Assembly (NCBI RefSeq): GCF_001425445.1
Contig: NZ_LMQU01000011.1
Coordinates: forward strand, 124,326-188,325
Direction of reading: 5' to 3'
Length of the DNA: 64,000 bases
From: Devosia sp. Leaf420
Lineage (GTDB): Bacteria > Pseudomonadota > Alphaproteobacteria > Rhizobiales > Devosiaceae
Positions 7,034 through 15,449 of this stretch are shown piece by piece. The translations under genes and the position numbers were made by a program. A model generated the notes under the pieces. That model saw nothing but the letters and a program-made list of their open reading frames with translations, was not told the DNA's origin and made no database searches. Within the stretch, counting starts at the first letter, position 1. The number at the start of each line of letters is the position of its first letter.

Positions 7034-7741
7034 ATGCGGGTACTCCTCATCGAGGACGATAGCGCCACGGCGCAGAGCATCGAATTGATGCTCAAGTCTG
7101 AAAGTTTCAACGTCTACACCACCGATCTCGGTGAAGAGGGCGTCGATCTCGGCAAACTCTATGACTACGATATTATCCTGCTCGATCTGAACCTGCCTGA
7201 CATGAGCGGCTATGAGGTCTTGCGGACCCTGCGCGTCGCCAAGGTTCAGACGCCGATCCTGATCCTCTCCGGTCTTGCCGGCATCGAGGACAAGGTACGC
7301 GGTCTCGGCTTCGGCGCCGATGACTACATGACCAAGCCATTCCACAAAGACGAACTCGTGGCCCGCATCCACGCCATCGTCCGTCGCTCCAAGGGCCATG
7401 CCCAGTCGGTCATCTCGACCGGCGATCTCATGGTCAACCTCGACACCAAGACGGTCGAAGTCCAGGGCGCTCGCGTTCACCTGACGGGCAAGGAATACCA
7501 GATGCTGGAGCTGCTTTCGCTCCGCAAGGGTACGACCCTGACCAAGGAAATGTTCCTCAACCACCTCTATGGTGGCATGGACGAGCCCGAACTCAAGATC
7601 ATCGACGTCTTCATCTGCAAGCTGCGTAAGAAGCTCAGCGTCGCAACTGCAGGCAAGAATTACATCGAAACCGTCTGGGGCCGTGGCTACGTGCTGCGCG
7701 AGCCTGACGAGGCCGATGCCTATAGCGAAAACGTCGCCTAA
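7034..7741 (+). CDS. ctrA: CtrA, master cell-cycle response regulator
   Basis: This 235-residue OmpR-family regulator consists of a receiver domain (acidic pocket E7/D8/D9, phospho-acceptor D51 in LLDLNLP, switch Lys in MTKPFHKDE) and a winged-helix DNA-binding domain (about 125-225, with the [15 protein letters not shown] and [14 protein letters not shown] segments characteristic of CtrA). It controls replication initiation, division and flagellar genes by binding TTAA-N7-TTAA. Its phosphotransferase ChpT is encoded at 10628-11380, and candidate target boxes lie at 3651 and 12008. The ATG at 7034 follows AAGGGGA; an upstream GTG-like extension has no support. An intrinsic terminator follows at 7776. 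Confidence 0.97.
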   Translation: MRVLLIEDDSATAQSIELMLKSESFNVYTTDLGEEGVDLGKLYDYDIILLDLNLPDMSGYEVLRTLRVAKVQTPILILSGLAGIEDKVRGLGFGADDYMTKPFHKDELVARIHAIVRRSKGHAQSVISTGDLMVNLDTKTVEVQGARVHLTGKEYQMLELLSLRKGTTLTKEMFLNHLYGGMDEPELKIIDVFICKLRKKLSVATAGKNYIETVWGRGYVLREPDEADAYSENVA

Positions 7742-7775
7742 GCGACCGCATCGCTTCAGCGTCATTCGTAAAGAG

Positions 7776-7799
7776 CCCCGCTCAACGGCGGGGTTTTTT
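7776..7799 (+). terminator. Intrinsic terminator of ctrA
   Basis: CCCCGC (7776-7781) pairs with GCGGGG (7788-7793), followed by TTTTTT at 7794-7799. Confidence 0.85.
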
Positions 7800-7898
7800 A
7801 TTGCCCAAATAATCGCATCTGGCATGTCGAGCAAAGATAGGCCCACTCGTCGTCTCATCGAAAGCGCACTTCAAGTGCCAAGCCGATGGAGACTATCG

Positions 7899-8768
7899 AT
7901 GTTGCGTTCCCTGACCATTGCCGCAGCCATTCTGCTGACAACGATTGGCGCGCAGGCCCAAGCCGAGGCCAAGGGCGACTATGCCGACGTCAACGGCATG
8001 CGCATGTATTATGAGGTTTCGGGCGAAGGCGCGCCGATCGTCGTGCTGCATGGCGCCTATATGAATATCCCGGCCATGGGCGGGATTATCCCCGCACTCG
8101 CCAAGACCCACACTGTCTATGCGCTCGAATTTCAGGGCCATGGACGCACCGAAGACATCGACCGGCCGGTGACCTATCCCAACCTTGCGAGCGACGTCGC
8201 GGCGTTCATGGACGATGTCGGGCTCAAAAAGGCGGATATCTTTGGCTATTCCATGGGTGCGGCGGCCGCCTTGCGGCTTGCCATCGACCATCCCGAAAAA
8301 GTCGATCACCTGATCACCGCTTCGGTGAGCTATGACATGTCGGGCTCGCAGCCGGCATTCCTCGCCATGATCCCGACAATGGTGCCCGAAATGTTCGTCG
8401 GCACGCCCATGGAGGACGCCTGGAAAACCCTCGCGCCTAATCCTGAAGGCTTCCGGCCGTTTGTCGAGCGCATGATCGCGCTCGAGCATGAGCCGATGGC
8501 CTGGGGCGAGGAGGTCAAGAAGCTGAAAATGCCGGTGCTGATCATCGGCGGAGACTCCGACATGATGACCCTTGAGCACCTCGTCAGCATGTACCGCCTG
8601 CTTGGCGGTGGCGAGCCCGGCGATATGGGTAAGCCCCTTTCCGCCTCACGCCTTGCTATTCTCCCGGCGACCTCGCACACGGCCGTCATCGATCAGGTAG
8701 ACCTGCTCATGGGCTTTATGGAGCCTTTCCTCAAGGGCGAAACGCCCAAGGGCATGTTCGATCAATAG
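7899..8768 (+). CDS. Exported alpha/beta-hydrolase
   Basis: This 289-residue protein has a signal peptide (LRSLTIAAAILLTTIGAQAQA) and an alpha/beta-hydrolase fold. Visible motifs are VVLHGAYMN (oxyanion-hole HG), the nucleophile elbow GYSMGAA, GGDSDMM near the acid residue, and the probable catalytic His in ATSHTAV. Substrate and exact reaction cannot be read; periplasmic esterase or lipase-like activity is possible. The ATG at 7899 is preceded by GGAG and gives a proper signal peptide. A hairpin terminator follows, so the gene looks monocistronic. Confidence 0.86.
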   Translation: MLRSLTIAAAILLTTIGAQAQAEAKGDYADVNGMRMYYEVSGEGAPIVVLHGAYMNIPAMGGIIPALAKTHTVYALEFQGHGRTEDIDRPVTYPNLASDVAAFMDDVGLKKADIFGYSMGAAAALRLAIDHPEKVDHLITASVSYDMSGSQPAFLAMIPTMVPEMFVGTPMEDAWKTLAPNPEGFRPFVERMIALEHEPMAWGEEVKKLKMPVLIIGGDSDMMTLEHLVSMYRLLGGGEPGDMGKPLSASRLAILPATSHTAVIDQVDLLMGFMEPFLKGETPKGMFDQ

Positions 8769-8775
8769 TGATTGG

Positions 8776-8802
8776 GGCCGGAGCGATGCAGTCCGGCCTT
8801 TT
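8776..8802 (+). terminator. Intrinsic terminator after the alpha/beta-hydrolase
   Basis: GGCCGGA (8776-8782) pairs with TCCGGCC (8792-8798), followed by TTTT. Confidence 0.75.
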
Positions 8803-8849
8803 CCTCGCGTCTTTTCGCTGGCACTTTGCCCAGCGATCTGGAGGAGCCG

Positions 8850-10127
8850 ATGAGCAATCGCACCGAAACGGACAAAGCCATCACGACTGTCTGGCGGCAG
8901 GAACAGGCGCGGCTCATCGCGAGCCTCACCCGTGTCGTCCGCGACATCTCGCTGGCCGAGGAACTGGCGCAGGACGCGCTCATGGCTGCGCTCAAGCATT
9001 GGCCGGAAACTGGCGTGCCGCGCAATCCCGGCGCCTGGCTGATGCAGGCGGGCAAGCGCAAGGCAATCGACTATTTTCGCCACCGCAAAATGGCGGCGGG
9101 AAAGCTCGAGGAAGTCGGGCGCACCATGGAGGAAGACGTGCCTGACGCCGAAACCGCCATCCACGACAGCATGGACGACGATGTCGGCGACGATCTCCTG
9201 CGCCTGATTTTCACCTCCTGCCACCCCATCCTGCCGGCAGAAAGCCGTGTGGCGTTGACGCTGCGGCTCATCGGCGGCCTGACGACCGAGGAAATTGCTC
9301 GGGCGTTCCTCGCCAATGACACGACCATCGGCCAGCGGATCGTCCGCGCCAAACGCACCATTGCCGATGCGGGCCTGCCCTATGAAGTGCCGCGCGGCGC
9401 CGAGCGGGTTGAGCGGCTCGCCTCGGTTCTGGGTGTTTTGTACCTTATCTTCAACGAAGGCTATTCGGCCACCGCTGGGGAAGACTGGATGCGGCCGCAG
9501 CTTTGCGAAGAGGCGATGCGCATGGGGCGCATTCTGACGCAGCTCATGCCCGAAGAGGCAGAGGTGCACGGGCTCCTGGCGCTGATGGAAATCCAGCATA
9601 GCCGGGTCAATGCCCGCACGAATGCCAAAGGCGAGCCGATCCTCCTGCCCGACCAGAACCGGGCACTTTGGGATCAATTGATGATCCGCCGCGGCCTCAA
9701 CGGGCTGCAACGCGTGACGGCACTCGGCGGTGACATTGGCCCCTATGCCCTCCAGGCAGCGATTGCCGCTTGCCATGCGCGGGCGTGGCGGGCCGAGGAC
9801 ACCGACTGGCGTCGGATCGCCTCGCTCTATGCGCTTTTGGTAGAGGTCATGCCCTCGCCCGTGGTCGAGCTCAATCGGGCCGTCGCGGTTTCGATGGCCG
9901 AGGGCCCTGCCCCGGCACTCACGCTCGTCGACGCCATCTGGTCAGGTGGTTTGCTCGACAATTATCACCTGCTTTACGGCGTCCGTGGTGATCTCCTGAG
10001 CAAGCTCGGGCGGCACACAGAAGCCAATCTCGATTTCCGCCGCGCAGCGGAGCTCACGCGGAACGAGCGCGAAAAAGCCTATCTCCTCGGACGCGCCGAT
10101 GAGGCGATGTCAGCGCTGACGGCCTGA
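8850..10127 (+). CDS. ECF42-type RNA polymerase sigma factor with long C-terminal helical extension
   Basis: About 425 residues. Sigma region 2 lies near residues 10-75 (LVRDISLAEELAQDALMAAL-like helix, then NPGAWLMQAGKRKAIDYFRHRK). Region 4 is near 115-165 (LTLRLIGGLTTEEIARAFL with a helix-turn-helix). A C-terminal extension of about 230 residues contains TPR-like helices and the ELNRAVAVSMAEGP and NYHLLYGVRGDLL segments typical of the ECF42 group. These sigma factors lack an anti-sigma factor; the C-terminal domain is thought to regulate them. A YCII/DGPF-domain partner usually lies next door but is absent here. The ATG at 8850 follows GGAGG at 8840. Confidence 0.88.
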   Translation: MSNRTETDKAITTVWRQEQARLIASLTRVVRDISLAEELAQDALMAALKHWPETGVPRNPGAWLMQAGKRKAIDYFRHRKMAAGKLEEVGRTMEEDVPDAETAIHDSMDDDVGDDLLRLIFTSCHPILPAESRVALTLRLIGGLTTEEIARAFLANDTTIGQRIVRAKRTIADAGLPYEVPRGAERVERLASVLGVLYLIFNEGYSATAGEDWMRPQLCEEAMRMGRILTQLMPEEAEVHGLLALMEIQHSRVNARTNAKGEPILLPDQNRALWDQLMIRRGLNGLQRVTALGGDIGPYALQAAIAACHARAWRAEDTDWRRIASLYALLVEVMPSPVVELNRAVAVSMAEGPAPALTLVDAIWSGGLLDNYHLLYGVRGDLLSKLGRHTEANLDFRRAAELTRNEREKAYLLGRADEAMSALTA

Positions 10128-10130
10128 CGA

Positions 10131-10499
10131 TCAGGCCGCGACGATGGCGGGATCGAATTTGGCGGCCAGGATCGCGCGATCGAAAGGCTTCATCATATAG
10201 TCGTTGGCCCCGGCCTTGCGGGCCATGGCGATGGCGCCGATGTCGTTCTCGACTGTGCAATAGACGATATGGGGCGTCTCGCCACCGATATAGGCCCGCA
10301 AATGCTTTAGAAATTCGAGCCCGCTCATGATCGGCATCTGCCAATCGAGGAGGATCGTGTCAGGCATGTTGACCTTGCACTTTTCGAAGGCTTCCTGCCC
10401 GTCTTCGGCCTCTTCGACCTCATAGTGCAAATCTTCGAGAATGCGCCGCGCGACCTTCCGGACGACGCTGGAGTCGTCAATGATCAGGCAGGTTGGCAT
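10131..10499 (-). CDS. Single-domain CheY-like response regulator next to chpT
   Basis: This 122-residue stand-alone receiver domain has acidic pocket D8/D9, phospho-acceptor D52 in LLDWQMPIMSG, the conserved Thr of YCTVEND and the switch Lys K104 in MMKPFDR. There is no output domain, so it probably acts by protein contact or as a phosphate sink. It lies 128 bp downstream of chpT on the same strand, separated by a hairpin whose arm contains its ribosome site. It is neither DivK- nor CpdR-like in its N-terminal sequence. The adjacent phosphotransferase suggests a role near the ChpT phosphorelay, but that is inference. Confidence 0.87.
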   Translation of the reverse strand: MPTCLIIDDSSVVRKVARRILEDLHYEVEEAEDGQEAFEKCKVNMPDTILLDWQMPIMSGLEFLKHLRAYIGGETPHIVYCTVENDIGAIAMARKAGANDYMMKPFDRAILAAKFDPAIVAA

Positions 10500-10500
10500 C

Positions 10501-10533
10501 TAAAAACTCCGGGCAGCAAGGGCAACCCGGAGT
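10501..10533 (-). promoter_or_regulatory. Hairpin between chpT and the receiver gene, overlapping the ribosome site
   Basis: ACTCCGGG (10506-10513) and CCCGGAGT (10526-10533) are perfect inverted repeats with a 12-nt loop. On the minus strand the 3' arm ends in GGAGT and is followed by TTTTA and the start codon at 10499. The structure looks like an intrinsic terminator and at the same time buries the GGAG ribosome site of the receiver gene. Confidence 0.6.
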
Positions 10534-10627
10534 ATGCAGCGCAACTGGTTCGAGAAAGGTTAGCGCATACCGCTCGAAAATGGGGACTGATCCCCAAAAA
10601 GCGACATGCGCCAGACAGATGCGCCGG

Positions 10628-11380
10628 TTAGTCGGCCTTGACGTCTTCGGACTTGGTCTCTTCGACCTTCACGTCTTCCGCCTTCGTTTCTTCAGCGGCC
10701 GATGCCTCCACGGCGTCCTTGGACTTGGGCAGAGCGGTGAAGAAGAAAACGTCCTGCTCGATACCGATATCGAGTTCCATGTCGGTCATGCGGGCGAGAA
10801 GACCGGTATAGAACGGCTGGATACCGCGCGCATCGACCGAGCCTTCATCGGGCATGCCCGACAAAAGGCCGGCAGAGCCCGAGGGGACCAGCGTCTTCTG
10901 GCGCTTTTCTGGATCGCTCTTGGAGCTGAATTCAAACTTTTCTTCGCCCGCAGGACCTGAAATACGCGCGCTGACCTGACCGCCCCGCGGTACCGAACCT
11001 GCTGCAATCAGCAGCATGTTCATGAATAGCTTGGCCTTATGCTTGGGCAGAAGGATCAGCGGCACATCCCATTCGAGATCGGCCTTTTCGATTTCAAAGA
11101 GAATGCGCGCAACGCGCTCGCATTCGCGCGTGTCGATATCGGTGCCGGCGGTCGAGGACGCGCCATAGGCAAGACGGGCGAATTCGAGCTTGGCCCGGCT
11201 CTGCTTGGCCGCGCTGGCGATCAGGTCGCGGGCGCCCTCTGACATATCGGCCTGGTTGGGATCGGCCAGGACTTCGAGGCCATTGCCGATGGCGCCGATA
11301 GGATTGATGAGGTCATGGCAAACCCGCGAGCAGAGCATGGCAGCGAGGTCTGTTGCCTTGAGCTCAATGATATCGGTCAT
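10628..11380 (-). CDS. chpT: ChpT histidine phosphotransferase
   Basis: This roughly 250-residue dimeric pseudo-histidine-kinase passes phosphate from CckA to CtrA and CpdR. The phospho-accepting motif RVCHDLINPIGAIGNGLE carries the key His at residue 22. The degenerate kinase-like domain (about 100-210) lacks a classical ATP site. The C-terminus has an extra acidic tail of about 25 residues built from two near-repeats of EETKxEDVK, not part of the usual fold. The ATG at 11380 follows GGAGA. It is upstream of a CheY-like gene and within 4 kb of ctrA, consistent with a cell-cycle cluster. Confidence 0.93.
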   Translation of the reverse strand: MTDIIELKATDLAAMLCSRVCHDLINPIGAIGNGLEVLADPNQADMSEGARDLIASAAKQSRAKLEFARLAYGASSTAGTDIDTRECERVARILFEIEKADLEWDVPLILLPKHKAKLFMNMLLIAAGSVPRGGQVSARISGPAGEEKFEFSSKSDPEKRQKTLVPSGSAGLLSGMPDEGSVDARGIQPFYTGLLARMTDMELDIGIEQDVFFFTALPKSKDAVEASAAEETKAEDVKVEETKSEDVKAD

Positions 11381-11458
11381 CGTCGGTCTCCATACGCCCT
11401 CGCCCAAGGCAGAGGGGAATCAGTGTTGCGGAAGGATAGTGAGGAGCGTTGCCGAGCA

Positions 11459-11956
11459 CTACTGCGTCGACAGTGTTTTGGATAAAGTGGGCCAGTTCTT
11501 GGCGCCGTTGCGCGCAGCGGCATCTGGCGCGAGAAGAAATGCCTCGCGGTTGGAGGCGGAATAAAAGAGAAAAAGCCGTTCCTTGAAGACGGTGTACATC
11601 CGCGGATCGGAATCCGACACAAAACCGCGCGCCATGCTCATGGCCCCATGTCCGCCATATTGAGGCGCATAAATTTCCGGATGTTTTTTGAAAACTTCCA
11701 TATTGGCCTCGTTGGCAAAGTGCCAGGGCGCGCCTTTCCAGGAGAATTCGAACTCTGGCTTGCCGGGCAGCGGTGCCGGATCGGTGAAATAAGACACCGG
11801 ATCCATGCCGCCGATAGCGGTGCCGGTCAGTGGATCGGTGGTGATATAACTCACGACCGATTGGGCGACTGCCGCGCTGAACTGGGCCGAAACCGGCCCG
11901 AAAAGCGGCAGAAGCACGGCAAACATGGTTAAGATTTGTTTAGAGGTTTGCTTCAT
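11459..11956 (-). CDS. Exported YHS domain protein
   Basis: About 165 residues with a hydrophobic signal sequence near the start (ILTMFAVLLPLFGPVSAQ). The YHS domain follows (TGTAIGGMDPVSYF, then FSWKGAPWHFANEANMEVFKKHPEIYAPQYGG). YHS domains are found in metal-handling and other exported proteins; the role here is unknown. I prefer the ATG at 11956; an in-frame GTG at 11977 would add seven residues without a clear ribosome site. It diverges from eipA and is convergent with no gene. Confidence 0.85.
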   Translation of the reverse strand: MKQTSKQILTMFAVLLPLFGPVSAQFSAAVAQSVVSYITTDPLTGTAIGGMDPVSYFTDPAPLPGKPEFEFSWKGAPWHFANEANMEVFKKHPEIYAPQYGGHGAMSMARGFVSDSDPRMYTVFKERLFLFYSASNREAFLLAPDAAARNGAKNWPTLSKTLSTQ

Positions 11957-12007
11957 GATCTGGCTCAGGAACGGCACGACGTCGACGGCAAATTTGCCGC
12001 AAAGACC

Positions 12008-12023
12008 TTAATGTCTTCGTAAC
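12008..12023 (+). promoter_or_regulatory. Near-perfect CtrA box upstream of eipA
   Basis: TTAA (12008-12011), seven bases, then GTAAC (12019-12023) differ from TTAA-N7-TTAAC at one position. The box is 28 bp upstream of the eipA start codon. In Brucella the eipA promoter is reported to be bound by CtrA, which supports the reading. Confidence 0.55.
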
Positions 12024-12050
12024 CACGCTGAGCCGCCAAGGGAGCAGACC

Positions 12051-12623
12051 ATGTTCAAACGCCTCGCCAAGATTGGCGCCCTCATTCTGGCGCTCGCCAT
12101 GCCTGCGGCCGCCCCCGCTTTCGCGCAGGGCTCATTGAGCGATACCTATTCCGGCCAGGAACTGGTCGAAAGCGGACACCAGTTTTTCGGCTCCGCCTCT
12201 CAGGGCCTTGCCTCTGTCGTTGAAAAGGCCGTGAGCCAGTTCGGCTTGCCCAATGGCTATATTCTCGGCGAGGAAGCCGGCGGCGCCCTGTTCATCGGGG
12301 CCAAGTACGGCGAGGGCAAGCTTTTCACCCGCAATGCGGGAGAATATTCAATCTATTGGCAGGGTCCGAGCATCGGCTTCGACGTTGGCGGCGATGGCTC
12401 AAAGGTCATAATGCTGGTCTATAATCTCAACGCCATCCAGGAAATCCTTGGCCGCTACCCCGGTGTTGATGGCTCGGCCTATGTGCTCGGCGGCTTCGGC
12501 ATGACAGTCACCAAGCGCGGCAATGTCGTCGTGGTGCCCATCCGCTCCGGCGTCGGCGCACGTCTCGGGATCAATGTCGGCTATCTCAACTTCACCAACG
12601 AGCCCACCTGGAACCCCTTCTGA
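12051..12623 (+). CDS. eipA: EipA-like envelope integrity protein (DUF1134)
   Basis: This 190-residue exported protein has a signal peptide ending PAFAQG. A DUF1134 domain fills the rest, with segments LGEEAGGALFIGAKYGEG, SIYWQGPSIGFDVGGDGS and a C-terminal VPIRSGVGARLGINVGYL. EipA is a small beta-barrel periplasmic protein required for envelope integrity and division in Brucella, and is conserved across Hyphomicrobiales. The likely CtrA box 28 bp upstream fits the reported regulation. The ATG at 12051 follows GGGAG. A GC-rich terminator closes the unit. Confidence 0.9.
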   Translation: MFKRLAKIGALILALAMPAAAPAFAQGSLSDTYSGQELVESGHQFFGSASQGLASVVEKAVSQFGLPNGYILGEEAGGALFIGAKYGEGKLFTRNAGEYSIYWQGPSIGFDVGGDGSKVIMLVYNLNAIQEILGRYPGVDGSAYVLGGFGMTVTKRGNVVVVPIRSGVGARLGINVGYLNFTNEPTWNPF

Positions 12624-12650
12624 TCGGATCAAGCGATAAAACGTGTAGGC

Positions 12651-12677
12651 AAGCCGGGGCACTTTCCCCGGCTTTTT
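12651..12677 (+). terminator. Intrinsic terminator of eipA
   Basis: AAGCCGGGG (12651-12659) pairs with CCCCGGCTT (12666-12674), followed by TTT. Confidence 0.85.
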
Positions 12678-12789
12678 CGTGACGGTGAGCCCCAAAGCCG
12701 TTAGGGTTAATCTTCGGCAAAGATGGTCAGGCTAGACCGGTCCGGCTTATTAAGCCGTTGGGTCTGCCGGTGCAGCCGGAGAATGCGCG

Positions 12790-13965
12790 ATGCTGATCGA
12801 AAACATGATGTATTTTGCGCTGGGCCTCTTAGCTGCGGGGCTGATCGCGCTCATCATCATGCCCGCGGTGTGGAAGCGCGCCGTGCGCCTCACCAAGCGC
12901 CGCATTGAAGCGGCGACCCCGATCACCCTTTCCGAATTCCGCGCAGACAAGGACCAGTTGCGAGCCGAATTCGCGCTCTCGACCCGCCGGCTCGAAATGA
13001 ATGTCGAGGCTCTGCGCAAGCGCCTTGCCGAGCAGCTCAGCGACGTCAATCAAAAGCGCACCGATCTCGGCGCGCTCAAGGCCGAACGCGACAAGCACCT
13101 TTCCGTCGTCACCGAACTCGAAGCGCGGCAGGAAGAACTGCGGGCGCGCATTCTCGAGCTCGAAAAGGAAGGCACCGACCTTGCCCAGCGGTTGCGCATG
13201 CGCGAACGCGATGCTGAATCACGACAGGGCGAGATCGAAAGTCTGCGCAGCAATCTGCGTGGTGGCCTCCCAGCCTCGACCATGGCGCAGGAGATCGGTC
13301 TTCTCGGCGATTATGAAGAAGACATGGAGCGTCTGATGACGGCGCTGGCCGTCGAGCGTAAGCGCGCGGCCTTCCTCGAAGATCAGGCTCGCAGCCTCAT
13401 CGAGCGCCTCGAGAATTCCGATCGCCGCTCGACGGAATCGACCGCCGCGATTGCCGCCATGCGCAATGCCCTCGCCCGCCGCGACGCTGATCAGGAAGAA
13501 AACGCAGAGGCTTTGACGGCAGCAGAGGCGCGGATTGCCCGCGCCGAAAACCGCCTTAATGCCCTGCTCGCCGAAAGCAGCGAGGCGGTTGCACAAAGCA
13601 ATGGCCGCGCCGAACAACTTCTGGCCGACAAGCTCAACCTCGAAGACGAGGTCGAAAAGCTCCGCAAGAAGGTCGCCAATGTGGGGTCTTCCATTCTGGC
13701 CGATTGGGACACCGAGCGGATGGAAGAGGCTCATCTGCGCGAGCGGCTGAACGATATCGCCGCCAGCGTCAGCAAGCTCGTTTATGCGGTGGACAATGAC
13801 GCGCCGCTACAAGACGAGGTCGAGGAAAGCCTCTTTGACCGCGTTCAGCGCTTCGCCGACGATGGTGAATCCATGGGCACGCTCGAACCCCCGCCGAGCG
13901 AAGGTCCACGTCGTGGGTCGGTCTCGGACCGCCTGCAGGCTCTAAGGGAAATTCAGGGGCGCTGA
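12790..13965 (+). CDS. Membrane-anchored long coiled-coil protein of unknown function
   Basis: This 391-residue protein starts with one transmembrane helix (about residues 5-25, MMYFALGLLAAGLIALIIM). Roughly 280 residues of charged heptad coiled coil follow (about 45-315, rich in Glu, Arg, Ala and Leu). The C-terminus is less ordered and acidic, ending in SVSDRLQALREIQGR. It lacks an enzymatic motif. Such proteins can be scaffolds or division/envelope proteins, but I do not recognise the family and claim no function. The ATG at 12790 has GGAGAA eight bases upstream. No gene follows on the same strand before the convergent DUF6476 gene. Confidence 0.8.
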   Translation: MLIENMMYFALGLLAAGLIALIIMPAVWKRAVRLTKRRIEAATPITLSEFRADKDQLRAEFALSTRRLEMNVEALRKRLAEQLSDVNQKRTDLGALKAERDKHLSVVTELEARQEELRARILELEKEGTDLAQRLRMRERDAESRQGEIESLRSNLRGGLPASTMAQEIGLLGDYEEDMERLMTALAVERKRAAFLEDQARSLIERLENSDRRSTESTAAIAAMRNALARRDADQEENAEALTAAEARIARAENRLNALLAESSEAVAQSNGRAEQLLADKLNLEDEVEKLRKKVANVGSSILADWDTERMEEAHLRERLNDIAASVSKLVYAVDNDAPLQDEVEESLFDRVQRFADDGESMGTLEPPPSEGPRRGSVSDRLQALREIQGR

Positions 13966-13983
13966 GGGCAAAGCCCCTAATTC

Positions 13984-14337
13984 CTACTCCGCGGAAATCG
14001 CCGTCGTCTGCCGCAGTTCACCGGTGCTTGCGTCAAAGACTGAGAGCATTACCGCGCCGCCGGCCTGATAGGTCACCTGGATCGTGCCATCGACACTGAG
14101 TGCCGAGAGCACTTCGGCGCCGGCCGGGACGCTGACGGTTTCGGCGATCGTTGGCGGCGGCGCATCGCGCATGACGCGATAGACAATCGCAAAGCCAACC
14201 GCCATAAAGCCGAGCAACATGATGCCCATGGCGAAACCCGCCGAGCGGCGTGCTTTTCCAATAGCGGCATTAGCCTCCGGCGTGAGCTCCCTCTCGTCAG
14301 GAAAGGGCGTATTGCCGGACTTGTCAGGATCACTCAT
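13984..14337 (-). CDS. DUF6476-like single-pass membrane protein
   Basis: 117 residues: a polar N-terminus (about 1-35, with ELTPEANAAIGKARRS), one transmembrane helix (AGFAMGIMLLGFMAVGFAIVY, about 34-54) and a small C-terminal beta-rich domain (about 60-117). It resembles the short DUF6476 proteins found beside RluA-family genes in Rhizobiales. The start codon at 14335-14337 shares two bases with the divergent pseudouridine synthase start (14336-14338). A longer reading frame upstream would run antisense through that gene and is rejected. Function unknown. Confidence 0.75.
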   Translation of the reverse strand: MSDPDKSGNTPFPDERELTPEANAAIGKARRSAGFAMGIMLLGFMAVGFAIVYRVMRDAPPPTIAETVSVPAGAEVLSALSVDGTIQVTYQAGGAVMLSVFDASTGELRQTTAISAE

Positions 14338-15364
14338 GGCAGACGAAACCATTTCCGAATTCGAGGGCGAGCCGATCGAGCTTGTCGTCGATGAAACAGT
14401 GGCCGGCGGACGGCTCGATGCCGTTCTCGCCAAGGAGCACGATGTCCTGAGCCGTAGCCGGATCAAGGACCTGATCCTTGAAGGCGCTGTCACGATCGAC
14501 GGCAAGACCGTCAGCGAACCCAAATACCGGCTGAAGGCGGGCGAGACAATCGTCCTTCTTGCCCCACCCCCGGAAGATCCTGAACCGGTGGCGGAAAATA
14601 TCCCGCTCGACATCCTTTACGAGGATGACGAACTCATCGTGATCAACAAGCCCGTCGGCATGGTAGTCCACCCTGCCCCCGGCTCGCCCAATGGCACATT
14701 GGTCAATGCGCTGATCTACCATTGCGGCGAAAGCCTCAAAGGCATCGGTGGCGTAAAGCGGCCGGGCATCGTTCATCGGCTCGACCGCGACACGTCAGGC
14801 GTCATGGTCGCGGCGAAGACCGATCGGGCGCATAAGCACCTTTCGGCCCAGTTTGCTGATCACGGTCGCACCGGTCCCCTCCATCGCGCCTATACTGCCT
14901 TTGCCTGGGGCACGACGCAAAGCGCGCTCGGTACGGTCGATGCGCCCCTCGGCCGCGACCCCGGCAATCGCTTGAAACAGGCAGTACGCAAGGATGGACG
15001 CGAGGCAATCACCCATTATGCGGTCGAGGCGCGCTATGGCGACGAGCGCTGGGATATCACGCGCATCCAGTGCCAGCTCGAAACCGGCCGCACGCACCAG
15101 ATCCGCGTGCACATGGCCCATATCGGCCATCCGCTGGTCGCCGATCAGGTTTACGCGTCTGGTTTTGCGACAAAGCTCAATCGTCTCCCCGAAGAATTGG
15201 CAGATGCCGTCCGGGCTTTGGGCCGGCAAGCGCTCCACGCTGCCGAACTCGGTTTCGAGCATCCCGTCACCGGCGAAGAGATGACGTTTGAGGCCGATTT
15301 GCCAGACGATCTGCAAGCGCTCGAAGACGCGCTTGAGCCATTCGACAAGGCATTCGCCCGATAA
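14336..15364 (+). CDS. rluD: RluA/RluD family 23S rRNA pseudouridine synthase
   Basis: This 342-residue protein has an N-terminal S4 RNA-binding domain (about residues 25-80, RLDAVLAKEHDVLSRSRIKDLI). The synthase domain has the catalytic motif GIVHRLDRDTSG with Asp150, plus NKPVGMVVHPAPG and GRTHQIRVHMAHIGHPLVAD. It converts uridines to pseudouridine; RluD-type enzymes modify helix 69 of 23S rRNA, though the exact site cannot be read here. The ATG at 14336 has AGGA at 14326-14329 inside the divergent DUF6476 gene. rpoH follows 241 bp downstream, an arrangement common in related bacteria. Confidence 0.9.
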   Translation: MADETISEFEGEPIELVVDETVAGGRLDAVLAKEHDVLSRSRIKDLILEGAVTIDGKTVSEPKYRLKAGETIVLLAPPPEDPEPVAENIPLDILYEDDELIVINKPVGMVVHPAPGSPNGTLVNALIYHCGESLKGIGGVKRPGIVHRLDRDTSGVMVAAKTDRAHKHLSAQFADHGRTGPLHRAYTAFAWGTTQSALGTVDAPLGRDPGNRLKQAVRKDGREAITHYAVEARYGDERWDITRIQCQLETGRTHQIRVHMAHIGHPLVADQVYASGFATKLNRLPEELADAVRALGRQALHAAELGFEHPVTGEEMTFEADLPDDLQALEDALEPFDKAFAR

Positions 15365-15449
15365 GCTCAGCTCCGGTCACTCACCCAAGGGTGATCGAAC
15401 TGCTTGGGGGCCTGGGGCGTATACCTATCAGGCAGTTCGAATGCTGGCA

